27,076 nucleotides of DNA from a virus. A model generated the notes under the pieces. The model was not told where the DNA came from. It searched no databases and worked only from the letters and a program-made list of their open reading frames with translations. The translations under genes were made by a program, and so were the position numbers. The stretch lies in IMG/VR virus record IMGVR_UViG_3300013285_000062, positions 1 through 27,076 of that record; one strand, given 5' to 3'. Positions 1 to 6,961 of this stretch are shown in pieces; position 1 is the stretch's first letter, and each line of letters begins with the position of its first letter.

Positions 1-491
1 GGTACAGTATAAAGTGCTGCTTGATTTTTACCAACCCCTGCATTGATTTTGGCTACCACGTTACCCGCAGAGGGAGACGAACTCGTTACTGTAATGTCTC
101 CTGTATTGGATGCATTGGTCATAATGATTGAGTTGACTCGAAGGTAGCTATTGACTGTTGTGACAGCAGAAGTTCCATTTAATGTCTTAGTTTCGCTAAT
201 CTGGTTGTAACCACTGTCAAGTCCAGAAATTAAGACGCTCTTAGCTGATGTATCTGATGCACTACTGCTAACAATCGAGAGCTGCACTGCTGCCGTAGGA
301 TAGACGTACTGAGTTGGCACGTTGGCTAATTCCCAAAGCAAGCAAGCTGTTGTAGTTGCGGCTGAATTATAGCCAAAGATATTGACTACCGAACAGCCGG
401 AGACTTGCCCACGCGAAACTTGCATATACCACGGGGCAGTAGATACAGAAGTTGTTGCTCCTGCTATTGAAGGGTAGACAGTAATTGTCAT
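1..491 (-). CDS. Conserved phage virion-associated protein, C-terminus cut by window edge
   Basis: The frame opens with ATG at 491 (MTITVYPSIAG...) and stays open to base 1, giving at least 163 residues. The ATG overlaps the stop of the preceding gene as TAATG, so translation is probably coupled. The stretches VSRGQVSGCSVVNIFGYN, LISGLDSGYNQISE and TLNGTSAVTTV match a pattern I recall from small conserved proteins in the tail-gene block of many podoviruses and cyanophages. It is rich in Thr, Ser and Val and has no signal peptide or membrane segment, as expected for a beta-rich virion protein. The exact role is unknown. Its place directly after the nozzle gene suggests a tail or fibre accessory. 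Confidence is high that it is a gene and low on function. Confidence 0.75.
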   Translation of the reverse strand, partial: MTITVYPSIAGATTSVSTAPWYMQVSRGQVSGCSVVNIFGYNSAATTTACLLWELANVPTQYVYPTAAVQLSIVSSSASDTSAKSVLISGLDSGYNQISETKTLNGTSAVTTVNSYLRVNSIIMTNASNTGDITVTSSSPSAGNVVAKINAGVGKNQAALYTV

Positions 492-907
492 TAGGATACT
501 CCTCCAGAAATACTGATTGTGCAGCCAGTTGATGATGAATAAACTTGAATTGTTCCGCCAGATCCTAATACCTGCGATCCAGTCCATTGCATAGTGCTAT
601 ATGCAGGAATGTTAGTGTTGTAAAAAATTGCGTTACTAGCCCCTGCCGTTCCGCCAGAAGCAACGAGTGAAACGTAAGCGGTAATAGCCGCTCCCGTTGT
701 ATTGCAAATGTTGATATCTGTTACATACGTAACAACACCTGCTGGGCAAGTATAGACAGTCGCATATGATGTCGTTGCAGACGCTCGAGTTAAAAGAGTA
801 GGCGCTCCAACATTATTGGTAAATGTCGTGAACTCAGAATTTAATCCGTTGATGGCAACGACACCATTTTTTAATGCCGTCAGAATGTCACTTAGTGATG
901 CGCTCAT
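491..907 (-). CDS. Small conserved phage structural protein (138 aa)
   Basis: The start and stop codons overlap both neighbours as TAATG (907 and 491), placing the gene in one translationally coupled unit with the nozzle gene and the partial gene after it. The N-terminus (about 1-35) looks helical. The rest is a beta-rich domain with the phrases YTCPAGVVTYVTDINICNTT, YVSLVASGG, FYNTNIPAYSTMQWTG and ISGG. I recall this pattern from small conserved proteins in phage late regions, where a PAG...ICNT...SL...GG core recurs; the function is not settled. A virion accessory role (cap, decoration or fibre attachment) is inference from position. No catalytic motif or membrane segment is visible. Confidence 0.7.
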   Translation of the reverse strand: MSASLSDILTALKNGVVAINGLNSEFTTFTNNVGAPTLLTRASATTSYATVYTCPAGVVTYVTDINICNTTGAAITAYVSLVASGGTAGASNAIFYNTNIPAYSTMQWTGSQVLGSGGTIQVYSSSTGCTISISGGVS

Positions 908-3900
908 TAGTATTTACCGTCAGGTTGGCTTCGATAGCGAATATTACCAATTCGCCAAAAGCTTCCAAGATCGTTACTAGAAATACCGACTGAAACAAGT
1001 CGGCCACGGAATCTAGGACTAAACCATTGCGTATTTGAAGTCACTTCATACGGACCATACACAGACACAAGACCATTTGTTGCTGTAATCGTTGTGCTTG
1101 CAACAGTCTGTGAGTTGCTGATAGTCCATGTTGACCCACTACCACTCACAATGGTTGTGTTTAAGGTAACGCCCGGCGCGCTAATAAATTGGCCAGCGGC
1201 GATTGTTCCCGATATTAATGAAGTTACTGTCAATGTAGTATCAGAAATCGATCCTATGAAACTAGCATCACTTGTTGCCTGAGTTGGAAAATCAACAGTA
1301 TAGAACGTGATATTGACGGCCGCTGTTTGCGTATTACCGTAATATCCCCATTTCATGTCTGGCCAGACCTCGTCAATAAACATTTTGATATCAGCATCAG
1401 AGATTGTGAAGTAACCCGTCTGAAAGCTGGCACGCAACGGTGACCCGTCTGCATCTGTCGAAGTCTCATGCTGGTACAAGTATAGTGAGCTTGGATCTGC
1501 TCCAATAGGCGGCCCAAGAACAGACTGATCAACCCACGCTGAGCGGCTGAGTACGCCAAAGTCCCATTGCTGCAAGTAAACATTATATTTAACGTAGGCA
1601 TTTATCTCACCGCCATCACTGACGGTTGGATAAAACCACGATATTTCGCCAAAACGTGAATTAACAGCGACTCGTATCTTGTCTAGATTTGTTGTGTCAA
1701 GGTCTTGGAATATCACATCCCAAACAGGGCATGGAACAGGCTGTACTCCGCCTCCAGAGAGTGTAAAGAACTGCGATGGCCCCATCCAATAGACTGATCC
1801 ATTAACAGAAGCAGCGGCTTTCTTTGCGATCAAGCCACATCCTGTACCGATCTCATTGAACGAATACACGTACGGCTGCCCGATATATTGCATTGACCAT
1901 AATCCGATATCAGTCCACACAAGACCCTGTTGTGATGCCTGAATGCATCCAACAATCTTGGATCCTTTTGACAGCCTGTATGAACCTGCTTGATTTGTGA
2001 CGTTTGCGATCCATGATCCGTAGTTATCAACATCGCACCAGCGAATTAGAAGCGGATCTTGTACGCCAGTGAAAGTTGAGCCCCACGCAATGATTTGCCG
2101 TTGTGGCATAGCAACAAAGATACCGTCATTGACTGGGGGAGCTTGCGGTATAACCGTTGCGGTCAGGCTATTTGTCACGGGCTCCCATTGGTAAATCGGT
2201 TGGAATGGTGCGCTCTGTATTGATATTGTTCCAGAACCTGTTTGTGCAGCAGTAACTGTTGAAGCAAAGTACACTGAATTTTGAGACAGCGCAGTGATCG
2301 TTGTGCTTGATACAGTTTGTGAAGAACTAATTGTCCAAGACAGCCCACTACCGGAAACAATACTGGTATTGCTCAAAATGCCGGTCCCACTGATGATCTG
2401 GCCGATAGCGATCGTCCCAGAAGATACAGCAGATACTGTTAATGTCGTTGCAGAAATAGACCCCGTAAAAGTCGCAGCAGAGACTACCGTATACGTCCCA
2501 TTCCATGTGGAAGGAGTCACCCCTGAGACTGTAATTATCTGACCAACAGGAATTACGTAAGCAGCTCCAGTATAGCTTAAAGAACCAACGCTACCTGTTC
2601 CTGAAGCACCTGTCGTTGCTAATGAAATTTGAGAAGCCGTAGGACAGCTCAATAAGATCTCTCCCCAATTGTCCATTGTCCAATTGGTGGCTGGAATAGC
2701 TGTTCCTCCAGACGGGCTCAAGGCTTGACCGTTACCCCAAGTCCCAAGACCCCAAGGCCCAATACCCCAACCGACAGATGTTGGTGCAGATCCAAAACCA
2801 AAGTTGTACGTAAATTGCGCGTTACCGTTGTTAATATAGGCGCTTGCAGATGATGTAGCGACTGTGCTTGCATTAATTGTAAAGTTACTAACATCTTTAA
2901 CAAGCTGTACGATGTAATTTCCGTACAAAGTAACGCCGCCAACAGTCGTAGGCACAAGGACTGGATATGTGCTTCCAGCAGAGTACCCATGATTTGGAAG
3001 GGTTACGGTAACTTCTGTTGCATTTGTTGATGTTTTAAATAGGGCAACAATAGCTGTTGTAGAAGCGGTCATTGCCTCAGCAGAAATAACAGACGTTTGC
3101 GAAATGCTTAAGTACCAAGTCAATCCGCTTCCAGACAAAATCATTGTTCCCGGAGACACTCCAGTTCCACTAATTACTTGACCTACTTTGATTGTCCCTA
3201 CGACAGTTCCAGAAACTGTCAAGACATTTCCAGTGATGGCGCCAGTAAATGATGCGTTGCCTGCAACGCCCGTTATTGTCGTTGTCGATGCGGTCTGTGA
3301 CGGGCTTACAGTCCATGAGGATCCGCTACCTGCAGTAATGACAGTTCCTGCCGTTATTCCTGTTCCAGTTAGGACTTGGCCGATTGAAATGATTCCGCTA
3401 GTGACGGAACTAACCCCCAAAGTAGTACCAGAAATAGACCCAGTGAATACAGCAGTACCGGACGTAATTGGAGCCGGAAGGGCAGTTCCAAGAGAGTTGA
3501 TAGATAAAATTGTGTAACTCGTGCCATTAACGCTCGTATACCCATCTGGATCACAGGCATATAGGCCAAACAGAATTAGGCCACCAACGCTAATATGGGT
3601 CGGTATGTAGACAGAATCATATTGTGTAATGTTCTTAATTGTCGTATCTATGACAAGGACAATTGAGCTTCCAGAAGTGGTCGTAATGTTTGGAGAAATG
3701 TTGTCAGTCGATACTTGAGGCGTAATATCTTTCAGAGAATTATTTGTAATAACCGACAACTGTGCCGTATAAGTATTACTAATATTTTGTGTTCCAATAG
3801 CAAGGTGAGAATTTGAATTTGTATCTGCCCAAGCCCATAGGCCTCGAACAATAGAGGCTATTTGGCTGCCATAGAACTTGGTCCATCCGCCCAATTTTTG

Positions 3901-4029
3901 GATTAGGCCGATTCCGTTCCTGTCTGGTATAAACCGAATTAGGTTTGACGTAGAAATTCCAGCTTGATTAAGTGCTGGAGTTTCGTTCTGGTCAAGCCCC
4001 GGTATAAGTTTAATTGATGAGTGTGGCAC
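907..4029 (-). CDS. Tail nozzle / packaged-DNA stabilisation-like protein with inserted modules (1040 aa)
   Basis: The N-terminus ([20 protein letters not shown], then [18 protein letters not shown] and ITPQ) and the core ([65 protein letters not shown]) fit the P22 gp10 / T7 tail-tubular-B-like nozzle proteins of podoviruses. These form the distal end of the short tail through which DNA passes. The C-terminal part ([20 protein letters not shown]) also fits. The gene is longer than its base fold needs because it carries four copies of a 61-63 residue module (residues 194-254, 260-322, 520-580, 923-983) and one copy of a second module type (about 481-604) that surrounds the third. It follows an adaptor gene with a 6-nt gap and ends in a TAATG overlap. 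Nozzle assignment is from pattern; module insertion is seen directly. Confidence 0.82.
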   Translation of the reverse strand: MPHSSIKLIPGLDQNETPALNQAGISTSNLIRFIPDRNGIGLIQKLGGWTKFYGSQIASIVRGLWAWADTNSNSHLAIGTQNISNTYTAQLSVITNNSLKDITPQVSTDNISPNITTTSGSSIVLVIDTTIKNITQYDSVYIPTHISVGGLILFGLYACDPDGYTSVNGTSYTILSINSLGTALPAPITSGTAVFTGSISGTTLGVSSVTSGIISIGQVLTGTGITAGTVITAGSGSSWTVSPSQTASTTTITGVAGNASFTGAITGNVLTVSGTVVGTIKVGQVISGTGVSPGTMILSGSGLTWYLSISQTSVISAEAMTASTTAIVALFKTSTNATEVTVTLPNHGYSAGSTYPVLVPTTVGGVTLYGNYIVQLVKDVSNFTINASTVATSSASAYINNGNAQFTYNFGFGSAPTSVGWGIGPWGLGTWGNGQALSPSGGTAIPATNWTMDNWGEILLSCPTASQISLATTGASGTGSVGSLSYTGAAYVIPVGQIITVSGVTPSTWNGTYTVVSAATFTGSISATTLTVSAVSSGTIAIGQIISGTGILSNTSIVSGSGLSWTISSSQTVSSTTITALSQNSVYFASTVTAAQTGSGTISIQSAPFQPIYQWEPVTNSLTATVIPQAPPVNDGIFVAMPQRQIIAWGSTFTGVQDPLLIRWCDVDNYGSWIANVTNQAGSYRLSKGSKIVGCIQASQQGLVWTDIGLWSMQYIGQPYVYSFNEIGTGCGLIAKKAAASVNGSVYWMGPSQFFTLSGGGVQPVPCPVWDVIFQDLDTTNLDKIRVAVNSRFGEISWFYPTVSDGGEINAYVKYNVYLQQWDFGVLSRSAWVDQSVLGPPIGADPSSLYLYQHETSTDADGSPLRASFQTGYFTISDADIKMFIDEVWPDMKWGYYGNTQTAAVNITFYTVDFPTQATSDASFIGSISDTTLTVTSLISGTIAAGQFISAPGVTLNTTIVSGSGSTWTISNSQTVASTTITATNGLVSVYGPYEVTSNTQWFSPRFRGRLVSVGISSNDLGSFWRIGNIRYRSQPDGKY
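1081..1263 (-). repeat. 61-residue module A, copy in the nozzle C-terminus
   Basis: Nozzle residues 923-983, beginning [13 protein letters not shown] and ending [11 protein letters not shown]. It interrupts the C-terminal strand region between FPTQATSD and VYGPYEVT, which I would expect to be nearly continuous in a simpler nozzle protein. Its length is exactly 61 codons, as in three of the other four copies. Confidence 0.75.
2218..2589 (-). repeat. Module B split by a nested module A in the nozzle gene
   Basis: Nozzle residues 481-519 ([35 protein letters not shown]) match the first part of the B modules of the 530-residue fibre gene. Residues 581-604 ([19 protein letters not shown]) match their last part. 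Residues 520-580 (2290-2472) in between are a complete 61-residue module A. The simplest reading is that A entered an existing B. Confidence 0.72.
3064..3450 (-). repeat. Two tandem module A copies in the nozzle gene
   Basis: Residues 194-254 ([13 protein letters not shown] ... [11 protein letters not shown], 61 residues) and 260-322 ([13 protein letters not shown] ... ending EAMTA, 63 residues, more diverged) lie head to tail with a 5-residue linker. They sit within the beta-rich N-terminal half of the nozzle. At DNA level the two copies differ widely, so this is not a recent duplication. Confidence 0.75.
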
Positions 4030-4035
4030 GGACCA

Positions 4036-4809
4036 TTACCTTGTCGGAGTCGCGACAGGTGAGGTCGATGTCGATGACCACGCGGACTCTTGAAACTTAT
4101 TTCTGTACGCTTCCTTGCTTGCGCTTGGCAATAGGGCCATATACTGAGATTCATAGCTCTGAGCCATTGAAGGATCGTCAGACATCCTGCCAAAGTTACG
4201 TTGGTATGCGCTGATATATATCATGCTTGCCATGATCAGAAGGTCAGGCAGATATGTGCTAATGAAAGTCGTATTTGTTGATGCAAGCGAAGGTGTGGCG
4301 CTGTTGTACAGAGACGGCATGCGAATCGTGCCAGTTACCGATAGGGTATAGGAAGAGTTAGAATACGGCCCAAAAATAATGTTGTTATACGTATTTCCGC
4401 CGGTGGCAGAGTCTCCACCAACCATCGCAAAGTATGCTGGAATTGAGGTGAAGGATGAATCATTGTAGACGTTTTGGATATATTCTTTAGTTGTTGGAAG
4501 GACAGGAATAGTTGAGGTTCCAGAGACAACCCCGATAGTTTGTATAGTCACAAAATCATTGACAGATATTTGAAGCAAATTGGCCCCACTAGCAAGCGTG
4601 TACGTGTTACTTGTCAGTAAGGGAAGAAGGTCTAGATCTCTTTGTATGCGTAATTCTGCATAGTTCAGCATCTGAGGAATAATGGCATTGAATGCCGCGT
4701 CCACACCCTGTACAACGCCATTAACTGTCTGAGTATTGACGACAGCCATTGTAGCAATCTGAGTAACGTACCCGTTGTAGGTCAATTCATTTGTATTAGG
4801 AGTTGACAT
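4036..4809 (-). CDS. Head-tail adaptor-like protein (257 aa)
   Basis: The segment AIIPQMLNYAELRIQRDLDL (about residues 42-61) is the helical signature I associate with phage adaptor proteins of the SU10 / T7 gp11-like type, which sit under the portal and link head to tail. It is followed by a beta-rich middle (TLASGANLLQISVNDFVTIQ, IPVLPTTKEYIQNVY) and a helical C-terminus (ISTYLPDLLIMASMIYISAY). The gene is immediately upstream of the nozzle gene (6-nt gap), the usual adaptor-nozzle pairing in podoviruses. A second adaptor-like gene occurs at 13191-13880, so the two may form successive rings, or one may be a differently placed neck protein. Confidence 0.72.
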   Translation of the reverse strand: MSTPNTNELTYNGYVTQIATMAVVNTQTVNGVVQGVDAAFNAIIPQMLNYAELRIQRDLDLLPLLTSNTYTLASGANLLQISVNDFVTIQTIGVVSGTSTIPVLPTTKEYIQNVYNDSSFTSIPAYFAMVGGDSATGGNTYNNIIFGPYSNSSYTLSVTGTIRMPSLYNSATPSLASTNTTFISTYLPDLLIMASMIYISAYQRNFGRMSDDPSMAQSYESQYMALLPSASKEAYRNKFQESAWSSTSTSPVATPTR

Positions 4810-4815
4810 AAAACT

Positions 4816-5238
4816 CTACCCTTTTATCTGCTTTCCAGACTTTAAATCAGCCAGAGTCAGTCCGCCCGTATACTGAAAATGCGCTAGCTCTTTAAACGTC
4901 TTCCATTCGCCAGCCCAATCAAGGCCAGCTTCCTTCCCAAGCGATCCAATTTGTTCCCAAACTGGATGAGACCCGTCCCAATCAGCTTTCCCATTTACAA
5001 TAGGAACAACATCTATAGCGCACCTATAGTTATGAAAAGAATACCCTCCCTTGGCATTTGTCACAATCTTGCCGGGTACTGTACGACCTTGTGCGTACAA
5101 AGCATCCTGAGACTCAATATCTCGATACGTTGAGGTGATAATTACGTCAATATTATGTGCCGCGCACGATGCCATAAACTGATCAACTTTTAATTTTACA
5201 GCAGGAACGAGGTCAGATAAATTTCTTGAATTAATCAA
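4816..5238 (-). CDS. Endolysin, M15-type L-alanyl-D-glutamate peptidase (140 aa)
   Basis: This is a peptidoglycan hydrolase of the VanY/M15 zinc-peptidase fold, like the T5 endolysin. TSTYRDIESQDALYAQGRT leads to SFHNYRCAID, supplying zinc ligands His69 and Asp76; ELAHFQ supplies His120, with Glu117 at the place of the catalytic acid of the xxxH motif. I chose the TTG at 5238 as start. It has AGGAAGG 8 nt upstream, its product begins NSRNLSDLVPAV as the family usually does, and the TTG overlaps the stop of the tiny upstream gene as TTGA. The other in-frame candidate, TTG at 5262, has no Shine-Dalgarno. There is no signal peptide or membrane segment, so export would depend on the holin-like protein encoded just upstream. 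Confidence 0.9.
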   Translation of the reverse strand: MINSRNLSDLVPAVKLKVDQFMASCAAHNIDVIITSTYRDIESQDALYAQGRTVPGKIVTNAKGGYSFHNYRCAIDVVPIVNGKADWDGSHPVWEQIGSLGKEAGLDWAGEWKTFKELAHFQYTGGLTLADLKSGKQIKG

Positions 5239-5306
5239 GGTGCTGGCCTTCCTGTATTGCAACTAATCAGAATGAGCAGCAGCAGAGTAATTATGACGTA
5301 ATTCAT
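5235..5306 (-). CDS. Tiny lipobox peptide in the lysis cassette (23 aa)
   Basis: The translation is MNYVIITLLLLILIS followed by CNTGRPAP. It has a hydrophobic stretch (residues 4-14) and a good lipobox, Leu13-Ile14-Ser15-Cys16, which would leave a lipidated 8-residue mature peptide. A GAGG Shine-Dalgarno lies 5 nt before the ATG. The ATG overlaps the stop of the 77-residue gene (ATGA), and its own stop overlaps the TTG start of the endolysin (TTGA). The reading frame is thus locked between two coupled genes. Small lipoproteins beside endolysins are usually outer-membrane spanins or release lipoproteins, but this one is far shorter than any I know. It could be a functional lysis lipopeptide or only a leader that couples translation to the endolysin. 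Confidence 0.6.
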   Translation of the reverse strand: MNYVIITLLLLILISCNTGRPAP

Positions 5307-5536
5307 CCCAACCTCATTGAGCACTCAATGCCAACAAAAATTAACGGAAACTTATGATCCTCAACTATCTCCTTCATGTCTTGGGAAGGTTTAGGTCTTC
5401 CCCATTCATCAACTGCTGGAGCTACTCCCACCGTTGGCTGGCAATCCAACCTTTGCCGATGTAATGCAGTGCATGACGGCATTAACGATGCCAACAGAAG
5501 CAACAACGCCCGCAGCCAGATTTTGTACTGTCCCAT
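5303..5536 (-). CDS. Spanin-like or lipoprotein-like protein embedded in the holin-like gene (77 aa)
   Basis: The gene starts inside the 102-residue membrane-protein gene in another frame, overlaps it by 128 nt, and then fills the gap before the endolysin. Its ATG has a TGGAG Shine-Dalgarno 7 nt upstream. The N-terminus is one hydrophobic segment (about 6-19) followed by LMPSC, an imperfect lipobox with Cys22. The remainder is a polar, Pro-containing tail (VAPAVDEWGRPKPSQDM) that would lie in the periplasm. Position and overlap resemble embedded Rz/Rz1 spanin genes, whose products join inner and outer membranes for the last step of Gram-negative lysis. Which spanin part it would be is unclear because the tail is short and lacks a clear coiled coil. 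Confidence 0.6.
   Translation of the reverse strand: MGQYKIWLRALLLLLASLMPSCTALHRQRLDCQPTVGVAPAVDEWGRPKPSQDMKEIVEDHKFPLIFVGIECSMRLG
5315..5330 (-). promoter_or_regulatory. Inverted repeat just before the tiny lipopeptide gene
   Basis: Perfect 7-nt arms, CATTGAG and CTCAATG on the minus strand, are separated by 2 nt; as RNA this gives a 6-bp stem with a 4-nt loop. It lies inside the end of the 77-residue gene and its last bases run into the GAGG that serves the 23-codon gene. It could tie translation of the downstream lysis genes to ribosomes crossing the 77-codon gene. Regulation is inference. Confidence 0.4.
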
Positions 5537-5717
5537 TGTCTAACTCCAGCGGATACCCAAACGCCTTTGCAAGACCTAATGCCGTACCAAAAATAGCTAA
5601 CACTGCGTTTGTGGCAATCGTCCGGTTCTTCCACGTTGCAGAATTTGCAACTTCTTTCCCTTCTTTGAATAGCTCAAAGAACTGCGGAACACTTTTGATG
5701 ACTGTAAAGATGCCCAT
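5409..5717 (-). CDS. Putative holin, two membrane segments (102 aa)
   Basis: The product MGIFTVIKSV... has two hydrophobic segments, about residues 34-54 (IATNAVLAIFGTALGLAKAF) and 64-85 (VQNLAAGVVASVGIVNAV), then VGLPANGG and a serine tail. I chose the ATG at 5717: it overlaps the stop of the upstream gene as TAATG and has a weak AAGG about 8 nt upstream. An upstream in-frame ATG would add MQREGGL with no better site. The size, two membrane spans and place just before the endolysin fit a small holin, which would form the inner-membrane lesions that let the endolysin out. There is no family-specific motif, so this rests on context. The 77-residue gene is embedded in its 3' part. Confidence 0.65.
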   Translation of the reverse strand: MGIFTVIKSVPQFFELFKEGKEVANSATWKNRTIATNAVLAIFGTALGLAKAFGYPLELDNGTVQNLAAGVVASVGIVNAVMHCITSAKVGLPANGGSSSSS

Positions 5718-6058
5718 TAGGCCGCCTTCACGCTGCATTGATTGACAACAGTGGTTGCCAGCGTCGATAGCGTTTGCACAGTGACATCGTGGCCTGCGGC
5801 TTTAAATCCAACCACTGCGGCTTCAATACCCGCTGCAATTGCGGCAGTGGCGATGGCTTGAGGGCTTAATGCGCCGGGGGAAGCAAGGACCGCCAAGACA
5901 GCGGTAGCCACCTGTTCCGCAATTTGTTTCAGATCATGTTCAGCAACTTGTACAAGTTCGTTCCATGCTAACAATGCATCTTTTTCAATTGCTTTGCCGA
6001 TTGGGTTTTTATGAAAAAACGCATCTGTTGTTTCTTTAATTGTGTTCCAAAATGTCAT
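5717..6058 (-). CDS. Small Ala-rich helical protein of the lysis region (113 aa)
   Basis: I chose the ATG at 6058 (MTFWNTIKETTDAFF) because AAGGAG lies 6 nt upstream; a longer frame from 6136 would overlap the preceding gene and lacks support. The N-terminal half is amphipathic helix. The C-terminal half is alanine-rich and hydrophobic (VATAVLAVLA, IATAAIAAGIEAAVVGF), which may associate with a membrane or form a helical bundle. It ends in a TAATG overlap with the holin-like gene. I do not recognise a family with a known function. Its place between two small membrane proteins suggests a lysis accessory, for example a second holin or antiholin. Confidence 0.65.
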   Translation of the reverse strand: MTFWNTIKETTDAFFHKNPIGKAIEKDALLAWNELVQVAEHDLKQIAEQVATAVLAVLASPGALSPQAIATAAIAAGIEAAVVGFKAAGHDVTVQTLSTLATTVVNQCSVKAA

Positions 6059-6068
6059 ATAAATCTCC

Positions 6069-6263
6069 TTAACGACCAGTAGGTAACGAATTTTTTCCAG
6101 CAAGCCATAGGGCTGCGCCAACAACACAAAGGCCAACTAGCCAAGCTAGTTTTTTTAAGACCCCTTGGCCAACTTCTGCATATACGATCTGAAGAGCACG
6201 ACGCGCAGCCTTTTCAGCAATCGCATCTATCTGACTGTCTGTGAGTGGGTGATCTTGCGTCAT
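6069..6263 (-). CDS. Small single-span membrane protein, holin-like candidate (64 aa)
   Basis: The N-terminus is polar and helical (LTDSQIDAIAEKAARRALQI). One strong membrane segment follows (about 39-56, KKLAWLVGLCVVGAALWLAG), then a short basic end. AGGAAGAG stands before the ATG. Similar small proteins (an IAEKAA...VYAEVG helix followed by one membrane span) occur in lysis regions of many phages and are often listed as holin or unknown membrane protein. It starts the run of lysis-region genes with an 18-nt gap to the gene before and a 10-nt gap to the one after. Confidence 0.7.
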   Translation of the reverse strand: MTQDHPLTDSQIDAIAEKAARRALQIVYAEVGQGVLKKLAWLVGLCVVGAALWLAGKNSLPTGR

Positions 6264-6281
6264 GGCTCTTCCTAAAAATCA

Positions 6282-6458
6282 TTATGGCTCGGTGAGAACG
6301 GGAAGCTCTTCAGACTTTGAACAATTTACTTGATCTAGTCCTTGAGTACGAATTTTGTCAATTAACGGAGAAGAAATGTCATAAGGCGCCTTTGAAAGCA
6401 CTTGTAAAACTACGTTCACTTCATCAACAGTAAGTTTTAAATTAATTTCCATTTTCAT
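6282..6458 (-). CDS. Small conserved phage protein (58 aa)
   Basis: The frame reads MKMEINLKLTVDEVNVVLQV, then LSKAPYDISSPLIDKIRTQG, and ends ELPVLTEP before TAA. AGGA precedes the start; either the ATG at 6458 or the in-frame ATG at 6452 could be used. The core, a hydrophobic beta strand then EVNVVLQVLSKAPYD and LIDKIRTQ, is the pattern of a very common small phage protein (EvN.iL..L...PY..v..LI.kI..Q) found beside lysis or structural genes. Its function is unknown. Without it the interval 6264-6466 would be an unexplained gap. Confidence 0.72.
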   Translation of the reverse strand: MKMEINLKLTVDEVNVVLQVLSKAPYDISSPLIDKIRTQGLDQVNCSKSEELPVLTEP

Positions 6459-6466
6459 ATTTCCTT

Positions 6467-6961
6467 TTAGGGTGTTTCCAAAGATGGTATTGGAGTTATC
6501 GCGTTAGGGTTAAATCCGGGGAAACCGGGTGGTATTTCATAAATAGCAGCAGGTGTATCAAGGATTGCAGTCGCCTGAACTGACGTTAATTGATAGTCAG
6601 CAGGAATTGATGACCCTTGAAGGTACTGAATAGCAGCAGCCAAAGACGGGTCTTTCAGATTCACATACAGAGCAAGGCTTAGTGAATTCTCAAAATTTGC
6701 AATCACAGGATCTGTTGTAACAGCCTGAAGCATTGCACTCCATGCGCTCTGGGGCCAACGATTTTTAAGAGAAAGGCTCGTAATGATCCATGTGCTAACA
6801 GGAACAGGCGCAGAAAATGCCGTCCCATCATAGGTCCAATTAGGGCTTACTTGAGGTTGATCATCTACATTGACCACTGTGTACGGAGGGAATACTGGCT
6901 GAGTATCCTGTTGGACAACGTATATAACAATTCCATTATTGATTAATGCCCAGTTACTCAT
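6467..6961 (-). CDS. Tail fibre assembly-like / fibre-associated protein (164 aa)
   Basis: The start overlaps the stop of the glycine-rich fibre gene (TAATG at 6961). The N-terminus [19 protein letters not shown], then VNVDDQPQVSPNWTYDGTAF, fits the small proteins that follow fibre genes in many phages (a beta-rich W-A-x-I-x-x-G-x-V head and a GW-YDG element). The middle is helical (about 75-115, SAWSAMLQAV and NSLSLALYVNLKD). Such proteins are proposed to help fold or attach the fibre; I cannot tell a chaperone from a virion component here. Confidence 0.6.
   Translation of the reverse strand: MSNWALINNGIVIYVVQQDTQPVFPPYTVVNVDDQPQVSPNWTYDGTAFSAPVPVSTWIITSLSLKNRWPQSAWSAMLQAVTTDPVIANFENSLSLALYVNLKDPSLAAAIQYLQGSSIPADYQLTSVQATAILDTPAAIYEIPPGFPGFNPNAITPIPSLETP

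Noticed and set aside
1094-3517. Plus-strand frames at 1094-1282, 2294-2542 and 3188-3517
   Set aside because: Each overlies an A module of the nozzle gene and reads its complement ([17 protein letters not shown] and the like). They are antisense shadows of the modules.
5239-5262. Longer endolysin start at TTG 5262
   Set aside because: No ribosome site precedes it, and the added eight residues do not resemble the family start; TTG 5238 has AGGAAGG at 8 nt.
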